Positions 9,352 to 22,200 of a stretch of 64,000 nt of DNA are shown here, one piece after another (within the stretch, counting starts at the first letter, position 1; the number at the start of each line of letters is the position of its first letter). This stretch comes from Scilla litardierei (Eukaryota; Streptophyta; Magnoliopsida; Asparagales; Asparagaceae), in contig CM061141.1 of the NCBI GenBank assembly GCA_030789695.1, positions 168,957,079-169,021,078 on the forward strand, in the 5' to 3' direction. Below the pieces are notes generated by a model. It was not told the DNA's origin and did not search any database. It worked only from the letters and a program-made list of their open reading frames with translations. The translations under genes and the position numbers were made by a program.

Positions 9352-11646
9352 CTAACCCTTCGGAAACCAAGTCCAAGAGGAACTTGACTTTCCAACATAA
9401 TCATCATTCAAAATAACATCATTAATATAGGATTGCACATAAACATTCATATCATCATCGCTAGTGTTCTTGGGACCCCAAATAGTGTACATTTTGGGAA
9501 TCCTCTTCCTAGTGGTTGCATGCACAAAAGGTTGATTTCTATGTGGTGCATGTGGCCTAGGAGCATGAGATCTAACAATAACATAATGATGAGCATGAGA
9601 ATGATTATGAGAGAAGGCATTCACATGAGGATTAGATGTGTGAACATAAGCATTAGGATGTGCATGAGCATGATTACGTGCATGTGGGTGTCTCATATGA
9701 GTGTTCACACGTGCTCGTGGGTGCGGAACATAAAAATCATTATTAGCATGCACCGGTGGAGTAGGATGTGTGTTCCTACGTGGCATAGCATGAGAGTACA
9801 AAAATGCATGACCCCTCTTTGGAGGTCTACCCAAAGTGGGTTTCTTTCCAATCGGGGGTGTGTACGAAGTGGAAGCACTATTGGTAGGAGAACTACCAAT
9901 GGGGTGTTTGCTCCCACTCGTCGAGGCATCGGATGTCGGCCTAACAAAGGTGGTAGGAGATTTGGATGAGTCTCCCATCTTATACCCCAAGCCAATGTGG
10001 TGTTTGGCCGGAAGTAAGTCATTTAGGATATTATCCAAATGGCCCTTACCTTTATTGAAATCATTGATACGGCCTAATGTGCACTCATACTTCTCTTTGA
10101 GAGAATGCAAAGAAGCATCCAAAGTGGATACTTGCGATGTGAGTGCATAAACACGTGATTTGAGATTCTTATTCTCAATACTCAAAGTTGAGTTTTGAGA
10201 CGTCAAATCCGCTATCACATGTTCATCCGAATCCTCAACAAGAACATGCTCAAGTTGAGATTTGAGGGACTTCACCTCATTTCTCAACAAGCCATTTTGA
10301 GTAAGCAAACTTGCTTTCTCATTGGCAAGTGTCTCAACAATGGTGTCATTGTTGGTGATGGTAGACTTAGGAGAGGTTTGGAGGCTAACAAGTTCATCTT
10401 TGGTCTTATTATATCTATCCACTAATTTAGTAAATTTAGACCAAATTTCTTGGTTTGCTAACCTCATTTCATCAATAGTAGGTTCTCCGCTTTCATCCTC
10501 GCTACCATCCTCGCTTTCATCCTCGCTATCATCGAAGGAGGACTTTCGATCCTTTGCCTCATTAGCCATGAAGCAAAGTTTTGCTTTCTCCACTCTTCCA
10601 TCATCCGACTCTCCACTTGAGGAATCCTCTTCGGAGTCGGTGAATGTGCCAACAAGTCCTTTCTTGTACTTTTTCGACTTGTCGTACTTCGATGCTTTCC
10701 CCTTTTCCTTGTGTTTGTAGAGAGGACAATCCGGTTTGATGTGTCCTGGCTTGTTGCATTTATAACACACGGGGGTAGAGGCATTAGTCGAACTAACTTT
10801 AGATATATTTAAAGATATACCTTTTCGGAGGAATCGATCGAACTTCCTTGCCATACGGGCAATGGATTCCATGTCCAATTCGTCTTCTGATTCTTCTTCA
10901 TCGGTAGATGGAGCGGCCTTAAAGGCAATCGCCTTTCTCTTTGGCTCATCTTGCTTCAAGTACGCTTTCATCTTTTCCTTCATTCGGATCTTACTATCCT
11001 TGCGTACCTCATAAGACAACAAGGTACCCATTAGTTGTATGACGGTATATTTATTCATGTCATTACCTTCCTCGATGGCGAAGGTACGCTTTTCCCAACA
11101 TGATGGAAGACCGTCGATAATCTTCGCGACTTTCTCCTTTTGGGTATAGACCTTCCCAAGAGCTTCCAAGTCGTTTGATATATCCACGAAGCGAGCGTAA
11201 TATTCCTTCATGGTTTCGCCCTGCTCCATATGAAACAACTCAAATTCTTTATTAGCAACGACGAGTTTAGAATCTTTTACCGTACTCGATCCTTCGTGCA
11301 ATATGAGGAGTTGGTTCCATATTTGATATGCACTCTTACATGTGCATATCTTGTTGAAGTCCTCGGGCTCCAACGCACAATTCAAGGCATTCATGGCCTT
11401 GGCATTTGCTACTTCCGCGGCGACCTCCGCGGGAGTCCACTTCACAAAATTTTCTTCGGAAGGCTCGACATACTCCGTCATGGTGGCTCTCCATAGTGAA
11501 GCGCTCCGGAGGAAAATTTGCATCCGGCATTTCCAGTACCCGTAGTTGGTACCGTTGAAGTGTGGAGGCCTGACGGAGGATAGTCCTTCCATAACTGAAG
11601 AAGCTCCATCGCGGTTCTTGAAGACGTTGTAGTCGTTGTTCGTCAT
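9352..11646 (-). CDS. gag: Gag polyprotein of E1 (copia, Sirevirus-like)
   Basis: Intact 764-residue ORF, the only long intact gene in the window. It encodes the nucleocapsid/capsid precursor that packages element RNA in the cytoplasm. Residues 25-50 (PPHFNGTNYGYWKCRMQ) match the N-terminal copia gag motif, and about 85-215 form the UBN2-type capsid region. A CX2CX4HX4C zinc knuckle lies at 294-307 (CYKCNKPGHIKPDC). An acidic stretch spans about 335-390 and a predicted coiled coil about 395-525. A His-rich tail at about 610-710 (repeated HAH, HPH, HSHAHH) is followed by a short IWGPKN segment like the linker before protease. The ORF then stops, so the protein lacks protease and all pol domains. 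The start is the ATG about 35 bp after the PBS, in the usual place. Expression presumably comes from the right-hand LTR. Confidence 0.93.
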   Translation of the reverse strand: MTNNDYNVFKNRDGASSVMEGLSSVRPPHFNGTNYGYWKCRMQIFLRSASLWRATMTEYVEPSEENFVKWTPAEVAAEVANAKAMNALNCALEPEDFNKICTCKSAYQIWNQLLILHEGSSTVKDSKLVVANKEFELFHMEQGETMKEYYARFVDISNDLEALGKVYTQKEKVAKIIDGLPSCWEKRTFAIEEGNDMNKYTVIQLMGTLLSYEVRKDSKIRMKEKMKAYLKQDEPKRKAIAFKAAPSTDEEESEDELDMESIARMARKFDRFLRKGISLNISKVSSTNASTPVCYKCNKPGHIKPDCPLYKHKEKGKASKYDKSKKYKKGLVGTFTDSEEDSSSGESDDGRVEKAKLCFMANEAKDRKSSFDDSEDESEDGSEDESGEPTIDEMRLANQEIWSKFTKLVDRYNKTKDELVSLQTSPKSTITNNDTIVETLANEKASLLTQNGLLRNEVKSLKSQLEHVLVEDSDEHVIADLTSQNSTLSIENKNLKSRVYALTSQVSTLDASLHSLKEKYECTLGRINDFNKGKGHLDNILNDLLPAKHHIGLGYKMGDSSKSPTTFVRPTSDASTSGSKHPIGSSPTNSASTSYTPPIGKKPTLGRPPKRGHAFLYSHAMPRRNTHPTPPVHANNDFYVPHPRARVNTHMRHPHARNHAHAHPNAYVHTSNPHVNAFSHNHSHAHHYVIVRSHAPRPHAPHRNQPFVHATTRKRIPKMYTIWGPKNTSDDDMNVYVQSYINDVILNDDYVGKSSSSWTWFPKG

Positions 11647-11680
11647 AGCTTTGAACTTTGGCTATGTGTAGCTTTGAACT

Positions 11681-11694
11681 TGGCTCTGATACCA
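11681..11694 (-). other. Initiator-Met tRNA primer-binding site of E1
   Basis: The minus strand reads TGGTATCAGAGCCA, complementary to the 3' end of plant initiator tRNA-Met. It starts 2 bp from the right LTR. It fixes the element direction and makes the right LTR the 5' one. Confidence 0.95.
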
Positions 11695-12424
11695 ATTGTA
11701 GTGCCCTGGGAAGCTACTGCACATGTACTAGAGGGGGGGTGAATAGTACTTTTAAATAATAGGGAGAGGTATTCCTAATTATCGTGCAATTAACAAACAA
11801 CAATGCGGAATAACAACGATCAACAAGAATAAAAGCAAACGCAAACAAATGGTTTAATGGGTTCGGATCCACCCAAGTCTCCCCGACTTGTTCCCGGTGA
11901 TCCTACGTCCCAACCACCCGGATCCCTTCTGGATACTTGAGTTAGAAACCCTAACTCAAGATTTCCAATATGACCACTTGCGAAAACCTCACAAGTGCAA
12001 ACGACCTACAATCGATGACCGTGAATCCCACAACCCGGGATCACGCAAAACCTCTCACAACCGAGAGTATACAATTCAAATATAACCGAAATGAAATGCT
12101 TACCAACAAAATACCTATGCCTTGAGATTTCTTACCAAATTAGGGCAAAGAGGATTTTGATGGAGGAAGATGGCACCAAACCCTAGCTTCAAGAAGATGA
12201 CCAGCAATGGAAGCCTAGGGTGGAGATGGTGACCTAGAATCAAGCTTCTAGCTTGAATGGCTCACAATGGAGAGAATCTCTCTTGAGGATATAGGACTCA
12301 AGAACTTGAGGGAGAGATTCTTGTGAGAAGAGAGAGCTTGGAAATAGAGTTGATAGCTCTTCTCTTTTGATCTGAAAATATCTCCAATATGTTGCTTAAC
12401 CCCTTCAAGAAATGAATCAGGATT

Positions 12425-12434
12425 CTATTTATAG
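12425..12434 (-). promoter_or_regulatory. TATA box of E1 5' LTR
   Basis: Minus strand CTATAAATAG, identical to the left copy. This is the likely core promoter for E1 RNA. Confidence 0.75.
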
Positions 12435-12486
12435 GGGCAAGGAAAAACGAGTTCAAAAAGATCCCAACGGCTCTATTCTGAACCAG

Positions 12487-13018
12487 ACTAGTCGGTCAAA
12501 GAAGGATCACTGACCGACTAGTTCATCAACTAGTCGGTCGGTGATACAACATAGACCGACTAAGAGGTGAACAGCCAAAAGGTGAAGTTCCGGGCAAAGG
12601 CAACTAGTCGGTCTAAGAAGACTTGCCGACCGACTAGTTTCTAAACTAGTCGGTCGGTGAATGTTCTTGGACCGACTAACGTGGAAAAAGAATAGGTTGA
12701 CTTCAAGATGACTTAGTCGGTTTAAGAACAAATGCTGACCGACTAGTTTCTCAACTAGTCGGTCGGTAAACGTTCTTTGACCGACTAACTCGAAACAGTA
12801 GCTTAGGCTGAAAATGAGTGAACACAACTAGTCGGTCTAAGAAGGATTACTGACCGACTAGATCGTCATCTAGTCGGTCGGTGACTCTTCTTTGACCGAC
12901 TAACTGTAGACATAGAAAGAGCTGAATTTAGAGAATGCAAACTAGTCGGTTTAAGTAGAGTTTCCGACCGACTAGATCGTCATCTAGTCGGTTGGTGACT
13001 CTTCATGAACCAACTAAC
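12487..13018 (-). repeat. Palindromic TAGTCGGTC array in E1 5' LTR
   Basis: Same five-unit, ~113-bp-period array as in the left LTR, with a handful of substitutions. It lies about 52 bp upstream of the TATA box in element sense. Confidence 0.93.
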
Positions 13019-13420
13019 ATGCACTTGAAGCCGAGGGAAAGAGAGATAGGCTTCGGGAAAGTTTCTAATGGCTTCTATGATAATCCTAGATCTAAGATAT
13101 GAGCGAAATGAAGGTTATAAGGTAAGTCCTACTCAAGGCTTAACATTCTAATCTATGAAGCTAGAAGACTATAAAATAAACCTTACGAGCCGTCTTCAAA
13201 GCTTCAATCTTCATTCCTTTTGACTTCAATATTGCTCCTTGAGCTTCAACGAAGCTCCAGGCATACGATTACGCGTATTGAGAAGTCTTGAGACGTCGCT
13301 TTTGTTGTACGTGGTATTTTGGTGACGATCTCCATAACTGCGTTCACAAACTGTTAGTTCATGATATATTTATGTTTGCTCATCATCCAAAACCAAATCC
13401 GGGGAGTCCAATACTCAACA

Positions 13421-14875
13421 ATTTGTGGCCTAATTTTGTCTTGTTTTACTTTTCAGATGAAGATGGCGATCTCCAGGTTCCAACTGACATTTTTACGGAT
13501 TTTTCTTCGCTCCGGACTATTTTCTATATTTTCTGTAAGATACAAATCTTTAAATTAAATGATATGATTTTATAGCCAAATTTTGTCTTTCTTATTTTTT
13601 AGTTGAAGATGATGATCTCGCGACGGATATTTTTGTGGATGTTCTGAGCTCATGGCTATTTTTTTTCATTTTATTGAAGATATGGAACTTTTTATTAAAT
13701 GATATGATTTTTGTACACTACTTTTGTCTTCTCTTATTTTCAGTTGTTCATGGCGATCTCCTGGTTCCAATAGACATCTTGCGGATTTTTCTGAGCTCGG
13801 AACTATTTTTCTACATTTTAGATAAGTTATGGATATTTTTATTAAATGATATGATTTTTTGGCATATCATCTCTTTTATTATTTGAAGATGTGGAACTCA
13901 CATGTCCAACAGACATTATTGCATATTTTTCTTAGCTCGGGAATATTTTCTATATTTTATTGAAGAAGTGATTCATTTTATTAAATGATGCTATTTTAAG
14001 GACTAAATTTGTCTTCTCTTATTTTTCAGTTGAAGATGTTGATATCCCGTTTCCAACGGAACATTTTGCAGATTTTTCTGATCTCGGGGATATTTTCTAA
14101 ATTTTATTGAAGATATGTATTTTTTTACTAAATGATATGATTTTTATAGCTTAAGTTTGTCTTATCTTATTTTTCATTTGAATATGGCGATCTCTCGGTT
14201 CCAACAGACATTTTTGCAGATTTTTTATTGAAGACATAAATATTTTTATTAAATGAAATGATTTCTTAATATGGCGATCTCAATGTTCCAAGGACTTTTT
14301 TGCGGATTTTTCTGATCTTGGGCTGTTTTTCTCCATTTTATGGAAGATATGTATCTTTTTATTAAATGAAATGAGTTTTGGACTAATTTTATCTTCTCTA
14401 ACTTTTTTCATTAAAAATGGCGATCTTCTGATTTTACCGAACATTTTTTCAGAGTTTTTCTGATCTCCGGGCACTTTTCTACATTTACTGTAAGATATGA
14501 ATCTTTATATTAAATGATATGATTTTTATAGCCTATTTTTTCTTCTCTTATTTTTCAGTTGATGATGGCAATTTCTCGGTTACAGGGGAATGTTTGCGTA
14601 TTTTTCTGAGCTCGGGGCTATTTTCTATATTTTCTGGAAGATAAATAATCATTTTATTACTTGATTTTATTTTGTTGCCTTATTTTGTCTTCTCTTATTT
14701 TCCAGTTGATGATGTCGATCTTTTTATTAAATGATATGATTTTTGGCCTTATTTTGTCTTCTCTTATATTTCGGTTGAAGATGGTGATCTTCCGGTTCCA
14801 ACGGACATTTTTGAGGTTTTTTCTGAAAAGCTGGACTATTTTTCATACATTCAGGAAGATATGGATCCTTTTATT
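13421..14875 (+). repeat. ~147-bp satellite array, second block
   Basis: Continues the first block after E1. Some monomers are shortened (for example near 14200-14280). At 14702-14745 a monomer jumps from GATGTCGATC straight to TTTTTATTAAATGATATG, a deletion type that recurs elsewhere. The last 8 bp (14868-14875, CTTTTATT) are the target duplication of the hAT element. Confidence 0.92.
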
Positions 14876-16275
14876 TAGGGGTGAGCACGGTTTGCTTAAA
14901 CCGCCCGAACCGAACCGGACCGAACCAAACCGAGCCAAAAACCGAACCGAACCGCTCTACATCGGTTTGGTTTGGTCTCAATTGTTGAAAACCGCCACTT
15001 ATATGGTCTGGTTTGGTTTCACCCGGTCGAAACCGCTTAAACCGAACCGAACCGACTCCTAACATATATTATATATTGTGCTGGAAATCTGTTGGGATTT
15101 TAACCCTAGTCCCTAGGAACCTTAGCCTAAGGCCTTTAGACTGAGCGGCGCCGCATCGGCCCTATTCCAAGATTCTTGTTGGTTAAACTCTTGAAACCGT
15201 GCTATAATTTCCATGTTTATCTCCTCCTTTGAAAGAAGAATCTTTATCTCCTTAACTTGTTCTGTATCCTACAGAATGGTCAGGTTAATCCTGAGGAGGA
15301 TTTTACATACCTGATTGAAGACTCTTCCAGCGGTATTAAGAAGCCTGTTGATCATGTGCGCTAAAATTGATTACATGTGTCTTAATCCTGCAGGTAGAGT
15401 TTTCAATCCGATAAGTAAAATCCTCCTCGGGATTAACTACCAAATCCATTAGTTCATGTTTTATTGCCGCTTCACATTTCTTCCTTTATGCAGCTGCACG
15501 TTATGGATTTTTGTCCATATTGTTGCCAGTGAAGTTAGCAAGCTTCCTATAGTCTAAAGCTCCTTGAGATGGTATCATTTTAGGGACAGTGTAATTAACC
15601 AGTAAGTTGTGTAGGTATTTCTGGTGCATTGTGGTAGTTCATGAGATTTCTTGGGCAGGCTATTCAAGGTGTGCTAAATGAATCACAAGCCAACTCGTGT
15701 GGATAGATTAACCTGATCGTGCAAGGACTTCAACTTTCACTAGTTGGTCAAACCTATGCTGCAATATGTATGTGCATGTAAATATTAATACAGTGTTGTT
15801 TGATACAAATAATTAGTCGGCAAATGATAACAATTCATAAAGTGGATTGTTCTTGAGTTGTCCAATTTCTCTAGGCGAATAGGCAATTCACATGAACACA
15901 TCTTCTGTTTCAGCTGAGAAGCAGTCCGACGCCGGTGTTGAGAAGTTGTCCGACGCAGTCACAGTTAGAACTCCTGCAAGCGATGCAGTTAATTTTCCCT
16001 GGTTTGATAAGGAGCACAGAAATGAAGCCATGTCATGAAATTATTTTAATGACAAAGTCTATAATTAGCAAAATTGGGTATACGATGGGATCTTCCGTCA
16101 TCATATGTTTGAACCGCGGTTCCAAACCGAACCAAACCGCTCCAAGCGGTTTTCGTCGGCTCGGAAACCGTCGGTCTGGCGGTCTGGTTTGGTCTGGCTT
16201 GTGAGAAACCGCTACTTATACGGTCTGGTTCGGTTTAGGTCCCAAACCGCCGGTTTGAGACCGTGCTCTCCCCTA
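14876..16275. mobile_element. Non-autonomous hAT-type DNA transposon
   Basis: 1,400 bp with imperfect terminal inverted repeats (left TAGGGGTGAGCACGGT, right end read inward TAGGGGAGAGCACGGT). An 8-bp target duplication CTTTTATT lies at 14868-14875 and 16276-16283. Subterminal regions are packed with AACCGAACCG / CGGTTTGGTT words (14890-15060 and 16110-16260), as in plant hAT elements, where such words bind transposase. No transposase ORF or DDE-type motif is visible inside. It inserted in a satellite monomer. Confidence 0.92.
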
Positions 16276-19200
16276 CTTTTATTATTAAATGATATCAGAG
16301 AAGACAAAATTAGGCGAAAATGTCCGTGGAAATCAGGAAATCGCCATCTTCAACAGAAATATAAGAGAAGACAAAATTTAGAACCGGAAAATCGCCATCT
16401 TCATCTATAAAAATGTTCATTGTAAGCGGGATATCGCCATCTTCAACTGATAAGATTTTTATATATCATTTTCTGAGCTTGGTGCTATTTTCTATATTTT
16501 ATGAAAGATGTATATCTTTTTATTAATTGACAAGATTTTTAGAGCCTAAATTTGTCTTCTCTTATTTTCCAATTGAAGATGGCAATATTTTTATTAAATG
16601 ATTTGATTTTAAAGCCTAATTTTGTTTACTCTTATATATTCCAGTTGAAGATGGTGATCTCCCGGTTCCAACGGATATTTTTGCGGATTTTTTGACCTTC
16701 GGGCTATTTTCCACATTTTTGGAAGATATGTATCATTTTGTTAAATGATTTCATATTTTGGCCTTATTTTGTCTTCTCTTATTTTTCAGTTGAAGGTAGT
16801 GATCTACCGGTTCCAACGGACATTTTGCAGATTTTTCTGAGCTCGGGGCTATTTTCTACACTTTCTGGAAGACAAGAATCTTTATATTAAACTATATGAT
16901 TTTTATATCCTGATTTTTTTCTCTTAGTTTTCAGTTTAAGATGGTGATTCCCAGTTCCAACGAACATTTTTGCCAAATTTTCTGAGCATCAGGGTATTTT
17001 CTACATTTTATTAAATTTATGGATCTCTTTATTAAATGACAAGATTTTTATAGCCTAATTTGGTCTGCTCAATTGAAGATGGCGATCTCCAGGTTCCAAC
17101 GGACATTTTTGCGTATTTTTCTTAGCATTGGGATTTTTTTCAACATTTTCAAGAAGATATGAACCTTTTTATTAAATGATATGATTTTTTGGCCTAATTT
17201 TGTCCCCTCTTTTTTTAGTTAAAGATGGCGATCGCACGGTTCCAATGGATATTTGTGAGTATTTTTCTGAGCTCGGTGCTATTTTCTACATTTTATGGCA
17301 AATATGTATCTTTTTATTAAACAATATGATTTTTTGGCCTAAATTTGTCTTCTCTTATTTTTCCAGTTGATGATGTTGATCTCCTGGTTCCAACGGACAT
17401 TTTTTCGGATTTTCTAAACTCCAAGCCATTTTTTGCATTTTCTATATGATATGAATCTTTATATTAAGGATATGATTTTTAAATCCTAATTTTGTCTTCC
17501 CTTATTATTTTGTTGCAGATGGTGATCCCTCGATTCTAAAGGACATTTTTGCCGATTTTTATGAGCTCGGGGCTATTTTGTACACTTTCTGGAAGATACG
17601 AATCTTTATATTAAATGATATAATTTTTATATCCTAAGTTTTTCTTCTCTTATTTTTTTAGTTGAAGATGGCGATCTCCTGGTTCCAACGAATATTTTTG
17701 TGGATTTTTCTGAGATTAGGGCTATTTTCTACATTTTCGAAAATTTATATATCTTTTTATTAAATGATATGATTTTTATAGCTTAAGTTTGTCTTCTCGT
17801 ATTTTTTTAGTTGAAGATGGAGATCTCTCGGTACCAACAGATATTTTTTGCGTATTTTTTGAGTTCGGTGCTATTTTCTACATTTTATGGAAGATTTATA
17901 ATTTTTTATTAAATAATTATTTTATATCCTATATTAATCTTTTCTTATTTTTAAGTTGAAGATGGCAATCTCCCGATTCCAACGGACATTTTTGCAGATT
18001 TTTTAGCTTGATACTATTTTTCTTCATTTTTGGGAAGATATTTATCTTTTTATGAAATGATGTGATTTTTTGGCCTAATTTTGTCTTCTCTTTTTTACTT
18101 TGAAGATGGCGATCTACTGATTCCAAGGGACATTTGTGCGGATTTATTTTGAACTATGGGCTATTTTCAATATTTTTGTATAATAAGAATCTTTATATTA
18201 AATGATACATTTTTTATAACCTATTTTTTTCATCTCTTATTTTTTCAGTTGAAGATGGTGATCTCTCGGTTCCATAGGACATTTTTGCGGATTTTTCTGC
18301 GCTTGGGGCTATTTTTCAATATTTTTGAGAATTTATGGCTCTTTTTATTAAATGATATGATTTATTGGCTTAATTTTGTCTTCTTTTATTTTTCAGTTGA
18401 AGATAGCGATCTCCCATTTCTAACGGACATTTTGCTTATTATTCCAACCTCGGTATTTATTTTCTAAATTTTCTTGAAGATATGGATCTTTTTATTAAAT
18501 GATATGATTTTCGGCCTAATTTTGTCTTCTCTTATTTTTCAGTTGAAGATGGCGTCTCCCTGTTCTGGCAGACAATTTTGCGGATTTTTTAAGCTCGGTG
18601 CTATTTTCTACATTTTTATAAATGATATGACTTTTATTGACTACGTTTGTCTTTTCTTATTTTTTCTATTGAAGATGGCGATCTCCCAGTTCTAATGGAC
18701 ATTTTTGCGGATTTTTTAATTTGAGTCTGTTTTCTACATTTTCTGGTAGATATGGTTCCTTTTATAAAATGATATGCTTTTTGGCCTAATTATATCTTCT
18801 CTATTTTCACATGAAGATGACGATCTCCCAGTTCCAACGAATATTTTGGCCTATTTTCTGAGATTCCGGATATTTTCTACATTTTTTTGTAAGATATGAA
18901 TCTTTATATTAAATGATATGATTTTTATAGCCTAATTTTATATTCTCTTATTTTTTTTGTTGAAAATGACGATCTTTCGGTTCCAACGAACATTTTTGCA
19001 GATTGTTTTAAGCTCGGTGCTATTTTCTACATTTTAAGGAAGATATAGAACTTTTTATTAAATGATATTATTTTTATAACTTACATTTGTCTTCTCTTAT
19101 TTTTTTCAATTGAGATGGCCATCTCTCGGTTCCAACGGAAATTTTTGCGGATTTTTCTGAGCTCCAGTCTATTTTCTACATATTATGGAAGATATGGATC

Positions 19201-22200
19201 TTTATATTGAATGAAATGATTTTTATCGTCTTATTTTGTCTTCTCTTATTTTTAAGTTGAAGATAGCGATCTTTCGGTTCCAACAAACATTTTTGCGTAT
19301 TATTCTGAGCTCGTGACTATTTTCTAAATTTTCTGGAATATATGTATCTTTTTATTAAATGATATGATTTTTGGCCTAGTTGAAGATGGCCGACGGACAT
19401 TTTTGCGGATTTTTCTTAGCTCTGAGCTATTTTTTACATTTTATTGATGATATATTTTTATTAAATGAGCTGATTTTTGTAGCCTAATTTTGTCTTCTCT
19501 TATTTTTCAGTTGAACATGGTGATCTCCCTGTTCCAATGGACATCATTTCGGATTTTTCTGAGCTCGAAACTATATTTCTATTTTTTCGGGAAGTTGTGG
19601 ATCTTTTCATTAAATGATATGATTTTTGGCCTAATTATATCTTCTATTTTTTATTTGAAGATGGCGAAGTCCCAGTTCCAACAGACATTTTTCCAGATTT
19701 TTCTGAGCTCGCGAATATTTTCTACAGTTTATTGAAGATGTGGTTCATTTTAATAAATGATATGATTTTTATAGACTACATTTGTCTTCTCTTATTTTTC
19801 AGTTGAAGATGGTGATTTTCCGTTTCCAACGGAATGTTTGTGGATTTTTCGGATCATATGGCTATTTTATGAATTTTATGGAAGATAAGTATCTTTTTAT
19901 TAATGCTAAGATTTTTATAGCCTAAGTTTGTCTTCTCTTATTTTTCAGTTGAGTATGGCGACATTTTTGAGGATTTTTTGGTCTATATGCTATATATTCT
20001 ATATTTTCTGTAATATCTTTATATTAAATGATTTGATTTTTATAGAATAAGTGTGTCTTCTCTTATTTTTCAGTTGACGATCGCGATCTCCCGGTTACAA
20101 TCGACATTTTTGTTGATTTTTTAAGCGCGTTGTTATTTTCTTCATTTTCTTGAATATACGGATATTTTATCAAATGATATGCTTTTTTAGTCTAATTTTG
20201 TCTTCTCTTTTTTTAGTTGAATTGGGCGATTGTTCGATTCCAACAGACATTTCTGATGATTTTTCTGAGTTCAGTGCTATTTTTCTTCATTTTCTTGAAG
20301 ATATGGATATTTTTAAAAAATGATATGATTTTTTGGCCTAATTTTGTCTTCTCTTATTTTTTCATTGAAGATGGCGATCTGCCGATTTCAACAGACGTTT
20401 TTGTGGGATTTTTCTGAGCTTCGTGCTATTTTCTATATTTTCTATAAGATATGAATATTTATATTAATCTTATGATTTTTATATAGCCAAATGTTGTCTT
20501 TTTTATTTTTCAGTTGAAAATGGCGATCTCCCAGTTCCAACAGACATTTTTAGGAGTTTTTCTAAGCTCCGTGCTATTTTCTACATTTTATTGGAGACAT
20601 TGAAATTTTTTATTAAAAGATTTGATTTTTATAGCCTAAGTTTGTCTTCTATTATTTTTCAGTTAAAGATGACGATCTCCCGGATCCAACAGACATTTTA
20701 TGGATCTTTTTATTAAATGATATGATTTTTCATAGACCAAGTGTGTCTTCTCTTTTTTTCCGTCGAAAATGGCGATCTCCCGGTTCCGACGGACATTTTT
20801 GCGGATTTTTTTGACTACGAGACTATTTTCAACATTTTGTGAAAGACATGGATCGTTTTATTAAATGATTGGCATAATTTTTTCTTCTTTTATTTTGCAG
20901 TTTAAGGTAGCAATCTTAAGGTTCCAACGGACATTTTTGCAGATTTTTTTGAGATCAGAACTACTCTAGATTTTAGGTAAGAACTTGATCTTTTCATTAA
21001 ATGATATGATTTTTATAGCATAACTTTGTCTTCTCTTATTTTTCAGTTAAAGATCGCGATCTCCCGGTTCCAACAGACATTTTTTGCGGATTTTTCTTAG
21101 CCCGTAACTATTTTTCTATATTTTCTGGAAGATATGGATCTTTTGATTAAATGAAATGACTTTTGGCCTAATTTTGTCTTATCTTATTTTTTTAGTTAAA
21201 GATTGCGATATCTTGGTTCCAACGAACATTTTTGATGATTTTCCTGGACTCCTGGCCATTTTCAAAATTTTCTGTAAGATATGAATCTTTATATTAAATG
21301 AAATGATTTTTATAGCCTAATTTTGCCTTCTCTTATTTTTTAAGTTGAAGATGGCGATCTCCCGATTCCAACGGACATTTTTGTGAATTTTTCTAAGCTC
21401 GTGGTTATTTTCTGCATTTTCAGAAAGATATATCTTTTTATTAAATGATATGATTTTTTGGCCTAATTTTGTCTGCTCTAATTTTTCAGTTGAAGATGGC
21501 AATCTCCCCATTTCAACGTACATTTTTGCGGACTTTTCTTAGCTCCAGGCTAATTTCCACACTTATTGGAAGAAAATGCATCATTTATTAAAACATACGA
21601 TTTTTTGGCCTAATTTTGTCTTCTCTTATTTTCAATTGCAGATGGCGATCTCCCGGTTCCAAAGGATATTTTGGCGTATTTTCCTGAGCAACGGGCTATT
21701 TTCGACATTTTTTGGAAAATATGGATATTTATTTTAAATGATATGATTTTAAGGCCAAATTTTGTATTCTCTTATTTGCAGTTGAAAATGGCGATCTCCC
21801 TATTCCAACAGACATTTTCGCGGATTTTTCTGTGTTTTGAGGTATTTTCTAAATTTTATTGAAGTTATGGATCTTTATATTAAATGAAATGGTTTTTATC
21901 GCCTAATTTTGTCTTCTCTTATTGTTTAAGTTGAATATGTCGTTCCCCCGATTCCAACCAAAATTTTGCAGATTTTTCTGAGCATGATGCTATTTTATAG
22001 ATATTATTGAATATATGGATAATTTTATTAATGACATGATTTTTATGGCCAAATTTTGTCTTCTCTTATTTTTCAGTTGAAAATAGCCATCTCCCGGTTT
22101 CAACAGACATTTTTGCGGATTTTTCTTAGCTTGGTGCTCATTTATACATTTTTGTAAGATATGTATCTTTTTATTAAATGATATGATTTTTTGGCCTAAT

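Larger units (their letters stand above)
6351..13420 (-). mobile_element. E1: gag-only Sirevirus-like Ty1/copia retrotransposon
   Basis: Complete element of 7,070 bp inserted in the satellite. It has two 1,724-bp LTRs (TG...CA), a perfect 5-bp TSD ATTTG (6346-6350 and 13421-13425), an initiator-Met PBS and a purine tract AAAAAGGGGGAGAA next to the left LTR on the minus strand. The only ORF is gag. No protease, integrase, RT or RNase H motif is present in 3.6 kb of interior. The long gag, several AGGGGGAG tracts before the 3' LTR and a palindrome cluster upstream of the TATA box are features described for Sireviruses (SIRE/Maximus). By eye the LTRs differ at about 18 sites (~1%), so the insertion is young. 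It would need pol in trans. Confidence 0.93.
11697..13420 (-). repeat. E1 5' LTR (right copy)
   Basis: 1,724 bp with the same termini as the left copy, followed by the TSD ATTTG at 13421-13425. It holds the promoter that would drive gag. Confidence 0.95.

Noticed and set aside
9433..10720. Plus-strand ORFs opposite E1 gag
   Set aside because: Shadows of the intact minus-strand gag. Their composition reflects reversed His codons and no family is recognised.
11681..11694. tRNA-Met-like sequence
   Set aside because: Only the last ~14 bases match initiator tRNA-Met, and they sit next to an LTR. It is the primer-binding site, not a tRNA gene.
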